Assembly (NCBI RefSeq): GCF_024168045.1
Contig: NZ_CP100126.1
Coordinates: 2,451,001-2,515,000 of the forward strand
Length of the DNA stretch: 64,000 bases
DNA from: Dorea longicatena
GTDB taxonomy: Bacteria; Bacillota; Clostridia; Lachnospirales; Lachnospiraceae
Reading direction: 5' to 3'
Position numbers and translations under genes: made by a program. The notes below the pieces were generated by a model. That model ran no database searches. It had not been told where the DNA came from and worked only from the letters and a program-made list of their open reading frames with translations. Of this stretch, positions 1-7,532 are shown piece after piece; the first letter of the stretch is position 1; each line of letters begins with the position of its first letter.

Positions 1-416
1 TTCTGAATGTCCTGTATTCTTTTTTCATCCGTTCCAATCTCACCCTTCCATTCTCCTTCGCAGGTAAGATGATATCCACAGTTCGGACTGCCTTCTACTG
101 AAACAATCCCCAAAATGCGGAATTTTTCCACATGCTGCGCATATTCTTGCAACTGAAATAAAACCGGTTCAAGAATCTGCCGGCATTGTTCAATATAAAA
201 TGGATGTTGAAACTGATTCTTTACATGCCCCCATCTCTGAGACCCATACATGATAAACTCTGGACAGGGCATTTGAAATAACTGTACATCTTTTTTTAAA
301 ACAAGCTGCAGCAACTCTTCCCGGATCTTATATTCTCCGGCCAGTTCCGCTTCATCCTGTTCCACCTTTGCCGCATGATTCAAAATGCAATGAGATACTA
401 TCAAAAGATCTTTCAT
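1..416 (-). CDS. TudS-related putative desulfidase (DUF523-like), partial
   Basis: The reading frame starts with ATG at 416 and runs off the left edge, so only about 138 N-terminal residues are visible. The protein begins MKDLLIVSHCILN and has a SHCILN...AAKV segment, a CPE motif (QMPCPEF), RWGHVK and a GSPNCGYHLTC segment. These conserved cysteines match the family related to thiouracil desulfidase TudS, which binds an iron-sulfur cluster through cysteines. The specific substrate cannot be told. The tRNA-Glu gene lies upstream on the same strand. Family assignment is from memory of motif patterns; function is inferred. Confidence 0.7.
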   Translation of the reverse strand, partial: MKDLLIVSHCILNHAAKVEQDEAELAGEYKIREELLQLVLKKDVQLFQMPCPEFIMYGSQRWGHVKNQFQHPFYIEQCRQILEPVLFQLQEYAQHVEKFRILGIVSVEGSPNCGYHLTCEGEWKGEIGTDEKRIQDIQ

Positions 417-561
417 AATTCCTATTCCTTTCCGACTTCTTCCATAATATCATTTATTATCTGCTTATTGAAATTGTTTTTCTTTATATAAAAGATTGCT
501 TATAGATTATATCTATGAAATTAATAATGGACTTTTAACAGACTTGTTTTGAACACTTTGA

Positions 562-591
562 TAAAAAAAATCTGCAGAAGAATCTGCAGAT
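562..591 (-). terminator. Intrinsic terminator of the tRNA-Glu gene
   Basis: Perfect 9-bp arms (ATCTGCAGA/TCTGCAGAT, 570-578 and 583-591) with a 4-nt loop are followed on the minus strand by a run of eight T. It sits just after the 3' end of the tRNA. The rest of 417-561 is AT-rich and shows no gene. Confidence 0.8.
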
Positions 592-596
592 CTCAG

Positions 597-668
597 TGAC
601 TCCGAGGGGAATCGAACCCCTGATTCCAGCGTGAGAGGCTAGCGTCTTGACCGCTTGACCACGGAGCC
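597..668 (-). tRNA. tRNA-Glu (anticodon CTC)
   Basis: On the minus strand a 72-nt cloverleaf can be folded. The acceptor stem GGCTCCG pairs with CGGAGTC (one G-T pair) and the discriminator base is A. The anticodon arm is CTAGC-CTCTCAC-GCTGG, which puts CTC at positions 34-36, and the T-arm contains GGTTCGATTCC. The CTC anticodon reads GAG, hence glutamate. CCA is not encoded after the discriminator. It has its own promoter and terminator. Confidence 0.93.
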
Positions 669-687
669 ATTCGTTTGGTACTTGCCT

Positions 688-716
688 AGTATAGCAAGGA
701 TTTTGCAAAAAGGCAA
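688..716 (-). promoter_or_regulatory. Sigma-A promoter of the tRNA-Glu gene
   Basis: On the minus strand TTGCCT (711-716) and TATACT (688-693) are separated by exactly 17 nt, about 20 nt upstream of the tRNA 5' end. It is embedded in an inverted repeat (678-686 and 712-720) whose left arm lies between the -10 box and the tRNA. Confidence 0.8.
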
Positions 717-770
717 GTACTTTTTTTAATTTTTTTAAATTTCTCAGTTTTTTCTACAATTCAGGGATTT

Positions 771-1682
771 TTAATCTTCTTCATGCGTTCCCGGAACCAT
801 GATCTGAAGCTCTTTATTCAGGTTCTCGACCACAACTTCATCGTGTTCGCCGCCGAATTCCCCATCCAGCGTCCATGGTATCTCCTCTATAGATTCGAAC
901 ATGATCCGTCCACTCTTGAACGTATACATATACTTGGAATCCATCTGCTCGATCATCAATGCAGCGATGATTTCCTGCAATTCGATCGGATTCTTAGGTG
1001 TCTTGATTAATGTCACTTCAAAAACCCCGTCATCGAATCCGACCTGTTTTCCGATCAGATTACGGAACCCACCGACGGATCTGGAATTTGTAACCATTCC
1101 ATATACGAATTCATCTTCGACCACTTCATCATCATGTGTCACCTTCACCTTATATGAAGGAATATTGAACAGACGTTTCGCACCTTCCAGCACATATGCC
1201 AGATGTCCCAGAACATTCTTCATAGACTGTTTTGTCTGGTAAGATACATCTGTAAACAGTCCGAATGCCGCAATATAGACAAAAATATCATCATTAAATC
1301 TTCCGGCATCACAGGCAAATACTTCCCCATTTACTGCATTGTCTGCTGCCTCCAGTAATCCTCTCGGAATATGAAGGCTGCTTGCGAAGTCATTTGTTGT
1401 ACCGGTCGGAATATATCCGATCGGCTCCCGCTTATCCCTGTCGCGTTTCATCATACCGGTTACGACCTCGTCAAGCGTTCCGTCTCCTCCGCTGCACACG
1501 ATCAGATCGTATTCACTGGAATCATATTTCTTAATTTTCTTATACGCATCACGATACGCCTGCGTCGGATATGCCACAACCTCATAGCCGGCTTTCACAA
1601 AGATATCAATCACATCTGCAAGCTTCGGTTTTAAAAGTTCTTTTCCCGCATGTGGATTGTAGATAAAAAGCAAACGCTTCAT
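771..1682 (-). CDS. Diacylglycerol/lipid kinase family protein (DagK/YegS-like)
   Basis: A 303-residue cytosolic lipid kinase of the DAGK catalytic family, which transfers ATP phosphate to diacylglycerol or a related lipid alcohol in phospholipid turnover. The N-terminus has the nucleotide-binding segment IYNPHAGK (residues 7-14), followed by the family signature SGGDGTLDEVV near residue 64. A substrate-side motif, IPTGTTNDFA, is near residue 92. Length fits the DgkB/YegS group. The start ATG at 1682 follows GGGAGGATGC. It is transcribed in the same direction as the HPr-like gene, 120 bp away, with no clear terminator between. Which lipid is used cannot be told from sequence. Confidence 0.88.
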   Translation of the reverse strand: MKRLLFIYNPHAGKELLKPKLADVIDIFVKAGYEVVAYPTQAYRDAYKKIKKYDSSEYDLIVCSGGDGTLDEVVTGMMKRDRDKREPIGYIPTGTTNDFASSLHIPRGLLEAADNAVNGEVFACDAGRFNDDIFVYIAAFGLFTDVSYQTKQSMKNVLGHLAYVLEGAKRLFNIPSYKVKVTHDDEVVEDEFVYGMVTNSRSVGGFRNLIGKQVGFDDGVFEVTLIKTPKNPIELQEIIAALMIEQMDSKYMYTFKSGRIMFESIEEIPWTLDGEFGGEHDEVVVENLNKELQIMVPGTHEED

Positions 1683-1802
1683 AAAATATGCATCCTCCCT
1701 TATCTTTCATATAATTCTTAATTTAATAATGAAGAGGCTATTGTAACTCTCATCACAACGGCCCCTTTATCTCACATCATCCGGATATTCCCTGTATTAT
1801 TG

Positions 1803-2054
1803 TTATGCACCTAAAAATGTTGCCACGCCACTTACGGCTGCATCTTCATCCTGACCGTCTGCTACAATTGTAACATCTTCGCCTTTCTGAAGTTTCAGAC
1901 TCATCATTCCCATAATACTCTTTGCGTTAATCTTTTTACTTCCCATCACAATATATACCTGGCTCGCATACTGGCTTGCTTCCTGTACGAGATGAGCCAC
2001 CGGACGGTCTTCCATGTCCATATTATTCTGAATGGTAACAGGCTTTCTAATCAT
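1803..2054 (-). CDS. HPr-like protein lacking His15 (Crh-like)
   Basis: An 83-residue protein with the HPr fold. In ordinary HPr, His15 carries the phosphate passed from enzyme I to sugar permeases. Here the H-A-R-P motif is replaced by E15-D16-R17-P18, so PTS phosphotransfer is not expected. The regulatory site is intact: Ser46 lies in INAKSIMGMMSL, the segment recognised by HPr kinase. This is the pattern of Bacillus Crh, in which position 15 is Gln and the protein serves as a CcpA co-regulator. The gene overlaps the end of whiA by 8 bp, so the two are translationally coupled, as crh is near whiA in Bacillus. A co-regulatory role is inferred. Confidence 0.85.
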   Translation of the reverse strand: MIRKPVTIQNNMDMEDRPVAHLVQEASQYASQVYIVMGSKKINAKSIMGMMSLKLQKGEDVTIVADGQDEDAAVSGVATFLGA

Positions 2055-2952
2055 AACGACTTGCTCCTCCTTGCTGTTCCCTTAACTGTTGTGCGATTTC
2101 ACTTAACTTCCTGAGCCTGTGATTCACCCCTGATTTTCCCAGAGGATTCGCCATTAGCTGACCAAGCTCTTTCAAAGCCGCTTCCGGGTATGCCAGACGC
2201 GTAAGGGCAACGTCTCTTAATCCCTCCGGCAGCTTCTCAAAACCGATCTGATCTCTGATATATGTAATATCCTCCATCTGCCTTACTGCAGCAGATACGG
2301 TTTTATTAATATTAGCTGTCTCACAGTTTACTTTCCGGTTCACAGAATTACGCATCTCTTTCATGATACGGACATTCTCCAGTTCCATCAAAGCCACGTG
2401 GGCTTCCATCACATTCAGTATATCTACAATCTGTGAGCCTTCCTTAAGATAAACTACATATGTTCTTTTACGCTGTACAATCTTCGCATCTACATCGAAA
2501 CTGTTCATCATGTCCCGCAGATGCTCTGCCTGACGCATATCGTTACAGACAATTTCAAAATGATAAGACTTGCTTGGATCACTCATAGACCCCGATGCTA
2601 TAAATGCTCCCCTGATATATGCTCTCTTACAACAGACTGCCTGTACGATCGTGTCACGGATCGCCATTAGTTCTTCACCTTTTGCATAAATGTAATAACT
2701 GTAATTATCTTTTCCTGCATTTCTGCGGACTACGATATCATTCTTTATATTAAACGTTTTTTCCAACAATGTAAAGCATTTTCTTGCGACCCCTAGATTT
2801 TCTGTATGTACTTTAAGACAGCACACTCCTTTGTACCCCGATCCAAATGCTCCGCACATATGAACAATTGCAGACAATTCCGCAATATCACAGTGTCTTG
2901 CTCTGGCATAATGTTCCAATAATTCTTCTTTTACTTTTCCCGAGAATGACAT
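2047..2952 (-). CDS. whiA: DNA-binding protein WhiA
   Basis: A 301-residue protein with a degenerate LAGLIDADG-homing-endonuclease-like N-terminal part and a C-terminal helix-turn-helix (about residues 215-295, ending with a SGVNHRLRKL segment typical of WhiA). WhiA proteins affect cell division, chromosome segregation and, in actinomycetes, sporulation. The family length is about 300-320. The start ATG follows GAGGTAG. It lies 8 bp after rapZ and overlaps the HPr-like gene, forming murB-rapZ-whiA-hpr. In many Firmicutes yvcK sits between rapZ and whiA; it is absent here. Confidence 0.93.
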   Translation of the reverse strand: MSFSGKVKEELLEHYARARHCDIAELSAIVHMCGAFGSGYKGVCCLKVHTENLGVARKCFTLLEKTFNIKNDIVVRRNAGKDNYSYYIYAKGEELMAIRDTIVQAVCCKRAYIRGAFIASGSMSDPSKSYHFEIVCNDMRQAEHLRDMMNSFDVDAKIVQRKRTYVVYLKEGSQIVDILNVMEAHVALMELENVRIMKEMRNSVNRKVNCETANINKTVSAAVRQMEDITYIRDQIGFEKLPEGLRDVALTRLAYPEAALKELGQLMANPLGKSGVNHRLRKLSEIAQQLREQQGGASRYD

Positions 2953-2960
2953 CTGACTTT

Positions 2961-3842
2961 CTACCTCGCTTTGGTGACAGCATCCTTTCCAATATCACGG
3001 TGTTCGATACGGATACCATAATTATCATTCTTACTCAATGCTTCATATAATTCATTCGCCAACGTTACCGACCGGTGCTTTCCGCCTGTACATCCGATCC
3101 CGATCACCAGCTGCGTCTTACCTTCCTGTACATAATTCGGAATCAGGAATTCCACCATATCCGTCAGTTTTGCAAGGAACATTCTTGCCTTGTCATTATC
3201 CATGACATACTCCCGGACTTCTTTGTCATTCCCGCTTTTCGGACGCAGTTCATCAATATAATACGGATTAGGAAGAAAACGTACATCAAATACAAGGTCT
3301 GCATCTGCCGGTATTCCGTATTTGAATCCAAATGACAATACGGATATATACAGATTCTTATATTCTTTATTTTCCACAAAAATCTTTGACAGTTCTGCAC
3401 GCAGTTCTCTTGTCAGCATATGACTGCTGTCAATCAGATAATCTGCACGCTCTCTTAAAAATTCCAGTCGTTTTCTTTCTTCTTTAATTCCTTCTTCCAC
3501 TCTCCCATCTTTTCCGGATAAGGGATGAAATCGTCTTGTCTCTTTATATCTTTTGATCAGTACATCATCACTGGATTCCAGATACAGGATCTCAAATCTT
3601 GTTCCTGACCGGTCCAGCTCTTTTAATATCTTCTTCAGTTCATAAAAATTCTGTCCACTCCGGATATCTACTCCAAGAGCAGCCTTGTTGATCTCCGTCC
3701 CCGGCACGCTTAACAGTTCTGCCATCTTCGGAATCAGCGGTACCGGAAGATTGTCCACACAAAAATACCCCATATCTTCCAGCATCTTAAGCGCTGTACT
3801 TTTTCCAGCCCCGGACATTCCGGTAACGATCACACATCTCAT
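2961..3842 (-). CDS. rapZ: RNase adapter/nucleotide-binding protein RapZ (YvcJ)
   Basis: A 293-residue P-loop protein. The N-terminus has a Walker A motif GMSGAGKST (residues 8-16), and a GCTGGKHRS segment lies near the C-terminus (around residue 255), both diagnostic of the RapZ/YvcJ family. In E. coli RapZ guides RNase E to small RNAs controlling amino-sugar synthesis. In Firmicutes YvcJ binds and hydrolyses nucleotides and its role is less clear. One nucleotide separates it from the murB stop codon, indicating strict co-transcription. Full length for the family. Confidence 0.94.
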   Translation of the reverse strand: MRCVIVTGMSGAGKSTALKMLEDMGYFCVDNLPVPLIPKMAELLSVPGTEINKAALGVDIRSGQNFYELKKILKELDRSGTRFEILYLESSDDVLIKRYKETRRFHPLSGKDGRVEEGIKEERKRLEFLRERADYLIDSSHMLTRELRAELSKIFVENKEYKNLYISVLSFGFKYGIPADADLVFDVRFLPNPYYIDELRPKSGNDKEVREYVMDNDKARMFLAKLTDMVEFLIPNYVQEGKTQLVIGIGCTGGKHRSVTLANELYEALSKNDNYGIRIEHRDIGKDAVTKAR

Positions 3843-3843
3843 C

Positions 3844-4755
3844 TTAGAACACTCCCAGTCTCTTTACTTCCGGCTCCAGCCGTACTCCTGACATTTCATA
3901 CACCTTATCAGACACCTGGTTCATCAGGTTCATCACATCTGCTGCTGTTGCCTGATCCTTATTCACTACAAATCCACAATGTTTTTCAGACACCTGCGCT
4001 CCTCCGACCTGAAATCCACGAAGTCCTGCATCCTGTATCAGCTTTCCCGCGAAATATCCCTCCGGGCGTTTGAATGTACTTCCTGCACTCGGATATTCCA
4101 ACGGCTGCTTTGTAATTCTTTTTTCCTTCAGGTCATCCATAACGGCTTTGATCTCTTCTTTTTTTCCATTCTCAAGTCTGATCACCGCACTTAATACAAT
4201 ATAGTCTTTTTTTGCGATCACACTGGTACGGTATCCGAGTTCCAGTTCATCTTTTGTCAACGTTTTTACATCCCCGTCACGGGTAAGAACGGTTACCGTT
4301 TCCAGTACATCCTTCATCTCCCCGCCATATGCTCCGGCATTCATCACACACGCTCCTCCGAGTGTTCCCGGAATTCCTGCCGCAAATTCAAAACCTGTAA
4401 GTTCTGCTTCCATTGCACGGTTAGCAATCATGGAAAGCAATGCGCCCGCCTGTGCGTGAATCTCATTTTCTGTAATTTCTACCTGATTCATCTGTTTATA
4501 TATCTGGATGATCACTCCTTCATATCCCTGATCGGATACCAGAAGATTACTTCCATTTCCTACTATATAATAAGGAACATTTTCCTGTGTGCACACCTCG
4601 ATCACTTTTGCAACTTCTTCTTCCGTCTCTGGTGTCACAAAATAGCTTGCCGGACCTCCCACACGGAATGTTGTGTGAATCTTCATCGGTTCATCCTTTT
4701 TTACCTGTTCCACTTTTAAAATACTCAATAATTTCTTTCCTATTTCCTGATTCAT
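3844..4755 (-). CDS. murB: UDP-N-acetylenolpyruvoylglucosamine reductase MurB
   Basis: An FAD enzyme of peptidoglycan precursor synthesis that reduces UDP-GlcNAc-enolpyruvate to UDP-MurNAc. Visible motifs are the FAD-binding region (HTTFRVGGPA, then GNGSNLLV), FAAGIPGTLGGACVMNAGAYGGE, YRTS with the catalytic-region Arg, the proton-donor segment SAGSTFKRPEG, and a C-terminal EPEVKRLG with the catalytic Glu. The chosen ATG at 4755 has GGTGGAG upstream; a GTG at 4767 would add four residues and overlaps that site. It is the first gene of the murB-rapZ-whiA-hpr operon. Confidence 0.95.
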   Translation of the reverse strand: MNQEIGKKLLSILKVEQVKKDEPMKIHTTFRVGGPASYFVTPETEEEVAKVIEVCTQENVPYYIVGNGSNLLVSDQGYEGVIIQIYKQMNQVEITENEIHAQAGALLSMIANRAMEAELTGFEFAAGIPGTLGGACVMNAGAYGGEMKDVLETVTVLTRDGDVKTLTKDELELGYRTSVIAKKDYIVLSAVIRLENGKKEEIKAVMDDLKEKRITKQPLEYPSAGSTFKRPEGYFAGKLIQDAGLRGFQVGGAQVSEKHCGFVVNKDQATAADVMNLMNQVSDKVYEMSGVRLEPEVKRLGVF

Positions 4756-4892
4756 TCTTGTCTCCACCTTTTTTGTCAGGTTGTTCTTCTTCCAACCGCT
4801 ACTATATCATACAGAATTTTCAGTTCATAAAATTCCTGCCCTCAGACAGTACTTACATCTTACACTAAACGCCCGGTAAATTCAACGTACAC

Positions 4893-4921
4893 TTGCAAAT
4901 TTGCCTCAAATGCGGTATATT
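4893..4921 (+). promoter_or_regulatory. Promoter of the CNNM/CBS gene
   Basis: TTGCAA (4893-4898) and TATATT (4916-4921) are separated by 17 nt, 41 nt upstream of the TTG start. The spacing and both hexamers fit a sigma-A promoter. Confidence 0.7.
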
Positions 4922-4961
4922 AGTGCCAAGTATTTATTTTTTAAAGGAGTGAATTATACAA

Positions 4962-6245
4962 TTGGACACGAGTGTCGCGATACAACTCATTATTCTATTG
5001 ATTTTATTGATTCTTTCAGGATTTTTTTCATCTGCGGAGACAGCTTTAACAACGGTAAACCGAATGCGTATCCGTGGTCTTGCCGACGAAGGCAGCAAGC
5101 GGGCAAAAACCGTTATGCGTATTACCGATGATACCAGCAAGATGCTGAGTGCAATCCTGATCGGTAATAATGTGGTGAATCTTTCCGCCGCTTCCCTTAC
5201 TACCACCCTGGCTTACAATCTTGGCGGGTCTATGGTGGCAGTGGCAAGTGCAGTTCTGTCTGTACTGATCATTCTCTTCGGAGAGATCACACCAAAGACC
5301 ATGGCTACACTGCATGCGGAAAAGATGTCTCTTCGTTATGCTCCGGCCATAAATCTGTACATCAAAGTCATGACACCATTTGTATTTATCATCAATACGC
5401 TGTCGGATATCATTCTCCGCATTCTTCACATCGATCCGAATGCCGGAAATAAACAGATGACAGAATCCGAACTCCGTACGATCGTAGATGTCAGCCACGA
5501 AAGCGGTGTCATCGAATCTGACGAAAAAGAGATGATCTATAACGTATTTGATCTTGGCGATGCGAAAGCGAAAGATGTTATGGTACCAAGAGTTCATGTT
5601 ACGTTCGCCGATGTAAATGCCACCTACGAAGAATTGATCGACATTTTCCGCGAGGACAAATTCACACGTCTTCCGATTTTTGAAGATACAACGGACAATG
5701 TTGTCGGTACGATCAATATGAAAGATCTTCTCTTATATGACAAAGAAAAAGAGTTTCATATCCGCGACTTTATGCGCGAGGCCTATTTCACTTACGAATA
5801 TAAGAATATTTCCGAATTACTTGTGGAGATGCGCCAGGCTTCTTTTAACATTGCCATCGTTCTTGATGAATACGGCGAAACTTCCGGACTGATCACATTA
5901 GAGGATATCCTGGAAGAAATCGTCGGAGAAATTCATGATGAATATGACGAAAACGAAGAAGACTTTATCAAACAGGTTGGTGAACGCGATTATATCGTAG
6001 AAGGTTCCACGAATCTGGATGACTTAAATGACAGGCTCGATCTTGATCTGACCTCAGAAGAGTATGATTCCGTCGGTGGATTCATTATCGAGCATCTGGA
6101 CCGGCTTCCTGAGATTGGCGACGGCGTCACCACCGAAGACGACATCCATCTGGTTGTAGAAAAATTAGATAAAAACAGAATTGAAAGTGTACATTTATAT
6201 CTGCCGGAACCAAAACCGGAAAATGAAGAAGGAGACGAGGATTAA
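4962..6245 (+). CDS. CNNM-family transporter/hemolysin-like protein (DUF21-CBS-CorC_HlyC)
   Basis: A 427-residue membrane protein. Residues 1-180 form the DUF21/CNNM transmembrane domain, with about three or four hydrophobic segments and the motif SGFFSSAETALTTVN. Two CBS motifs follow (about residues 205-330, with VMVPR and EYGETSGLITLEDILEEIVGEI). The C-terminal CorC_HlyC domain (about 345-415) includes EYDSVGGFI. Members are linked to magnesium or other cation efflux or homeostasis; the hemolysin name is historical. It begins with TTG, supported by AAAGGAGTG 9 nt upstream, and is transcribed alone between oppositely oriented genes. Confidence 0.9.
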   Translation: MDTSVAIQLIILLILLILSGFFSSAETALTTVNRMRIRGLADEGSKRAKTVMRITDDTSKMLSAILIGNNVVNLSAASLTTTLAYNLGGSMVAVASAVLSVLIILFGEITPKTMATLHAEKMSLRYAPAINLYIKVMTPFVFIINTLSDIILRILHIDPNAGNKQMTESELRTIVDVSHESGVIESDEKEMIYNVFDLGDAKAKDVMVPRVHVTFADVNATYEELIDIFREDKFTRLPIFEDTTDNVVGTINMKDLLLYDKEKEFHIRDFMREAYFTYEYKNISELLVEMRQASFNIAIVLDEYGETSGLITLEDILEEIVGEIHDEYDENEEDFIKQVGERDYIVEGSTNLDDLNDRLDLDLTSEEYDSVGGFIIEHLDRLPEIGDGVTTEDDIHLVVEKLDKNRIESVHLYLPEPKPENEEGDED

Positions 6246-6262
6246 TCCCCGTCTCCTTTTTA
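6231..6262 (+). terminator. Intrinsic terminator overlapping the CNNM stop codon
   Basis: GGAGACGAGG (6231-6240) pairs with CCCCGTCTCC (6247-6256) across a 6-nt loop that contains the stop codon, followed by TTTTT. It also covers the last codons of the convergent sigma-like gene. Confidence 0.85.
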
Positions 6263-6961
6263 TTCTTCATCTTTCACTTCTTCTCCGGCAAGTTTCAGAA
6301 TATCTTCGATCTCATCCTCGCTGATTCCAAGTCTGTCTGCAACTTCATCCACGCTGACTTTACGTCCGTATTCTTCTTTCATACTCTTAATCGTCTCATC
6401 AAGTTCTGTAACTTTCTCAACCATCTTATGATCTCTTCTCTTTACTTCTGTCTGCGACTCCAACGATGCCAGCATTCCGGCACGTACCTGTTCCAGAATC
6501 TCTTCTTCATCTTTTTCCTTCCGGATCTCTTTTAATGCCAGCATCAGTACAATGTTTCCTTCCTGGATCATATCACCGATAAACACTTCCGGATGATGCA
6601 GTCTCACCGCTTCTTCTACCACTTTCGGAAGATAATATGCCATGCGCACCTCTTCCGGTGTCTCTTCATTCATATCGCCAAGACTTCGCAGATATTCTTC
6701 TACGTATTTCTGTTCGTCCGGGCTTAATGGCTGTTGTTCTTCATTTTCCGCTTCTTTTACCGTACCTCCGGCCTGTTTATAACCGATCACCGCCATCTTC
6801 ATCGATAACAGGTAATCACAGACCAGATTCATCTGTTCCTGCGAAAGTCCATCCTCTTCAAAATACTTTTCCACTTCATCTACGGTAATCTTTCCATTCT
6901 GATCTTCTGCAAGCGCAAGTACTCCCGCAAGCTTTTCTTTAAACTGTAATCTATCTGCCAT
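6260..6961 (-). CDS. Degenerate sigma-70-like protein of unknown function
   Basis: A 233-residue acidic protein. Residues 7-60 resemble a helical sigma region 1.1-like module. Residues 80-145 contain LSPDEQKYVEEYLRSL and a segment ending GDMIQEGNIVLMLALKEI, close to the region 1.2/2.1-2.2 core (LIQEGNLGL) that contacts RNA polymerase. Residues 195-225 (GRKVSVDEVADRLGISEDEIEDIL) resemble sigma region 3. The promoter-reading parts 2.3/2.4 and region 4 are absent. It is therefore probably not a complete sigma factor; it might bind RNA polymerase or be a fossil relative. RBS GGAGG precedes ATG 6961. It has no operon partner. Confidence 0.6.
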   Translation of the reverse strand: MADRLQFKEKLAGVLALAEDQNGKITVDEVEKYFEEDGLSQEQMNLVCDYLLSMKMAVIGYKQAGGTVKEAENEEQQPLSPDEQKYVEEYLRSLGDMNEETPEEVRMAYYLPKVVEEAVRLHHPEVFIGDMIQEGNIVLMLALKEIRKEKDEEEILEQVRAGMLASLESQTEVKRRDHKMVEKVTELDETIKSMKEEYGRKVSVDEVADRLGISEDEIEDILKLAGEEVKDEE

Positions 6962-7112
6962 TTTATTCCTCCATCTTTTTATTACTTTTATTCATACATA
7001 CACATTTTATTGTTGTCTTAACACTCCCAAAGCAATTCCATAATATTATGAAATGATCCTCGTGTCAATTGCTATACCATCCGCCATCATATCCTCCTGT
7101 ATATTCCGAAAC

Positions 7113-7158
7113 TAAAAAAGGACTTGTTCTACACTGTTTTGTAAAACAAGTCCCTTTT
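7113..7158. terminator. Bidirectional intrinsic terminator
   Basis: GGACTTGTT (7120-7128) pairs with AACAAGTCC (7145-7153), with A/T runs on both sides. It ends the 85-residue membrane-protein gene on the minus strand. Confidence 0.8.
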
Positions 7159-7169
7159 TAATTTATCTT

Positions 7170-7427
7170 CTATTCCATGGAGTGGTGTTTGTATAACCCG
7201 TACAGATATAAGCTGCCCCCGACCAATCCTACGATCAATCCTCCGTAGATTCCTGCACACATGAGATTTTCCAAATTACCCGTGATAGAAAATCCCAAAA
7301 ATTTGCAGATCAGCATTCCTGCTCCCATCGTTGCTGCCATCCATCCAATCATATTGATTACCAGAAAAGCACTGACAGCTCCTTCTATTGTAAATTCTTT
7401 ATTCAACATATTCCACAGATATCTCAT
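7170..7427 (-). CDS. Small two-helix membrane protein, unknown
   Basis: An 85-residue protein with two predicted membrane helices (about residues 18-42 and 55-80), both rich in Gly/Met/Ile, and a short basic-His tail (KHHSME). I do not recognise the family. The glycine-rich paired helices recall small AtpI-like or TRAP-associated subunits, but no motif decides this. It has its own terminator. The next same-strand gene upstream, the amidase, ends 105 bp away. Calling it a gene rests on a sensible length, a clean frame and a terminator directly downstream. Confidence 0.55.
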   Translation of the reverse strand: MRYLWNMLNKEFTIEGAVSAFLVINMIGWMAATMGAGMLICKFLGFSITGNLENLMCAGIYGGLIVGLVGGSLYLYGLYKHHSME

Positions 7428-7532
7428 CTCTAAACGCCTCCCGTTTTTTGAATCTTTACTCTTATCTCTTTTTCTGATTCAAGTATAGAAAGGCTATGTT
7501 AAATAAAATACCCCGGCAATGAAAAATCTATG

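Noticed and set aside
678..720. Inverted repeat GTACTTGCC/GGCAAGTAC followed by T-runs on the plus strand, looking like a terminator
   Set aside because: No plus-strand gene precedes it, and on the minus strand it coincides with a good tRNA promoter. The promoter reading is preferred.
1803..2054. Phosphocarrier HPr (ptsH) of the PTS
   Set aside because: Position 15 is Glu, so the phosphocarrier His is missing.
5046..5597. 183-residue minus-strand open frame inside the CNNM gene, and similar long opposite-strand frames
   Set aside because: They are shadows of strong coding regions, lack RBS and show no recognisable domains.
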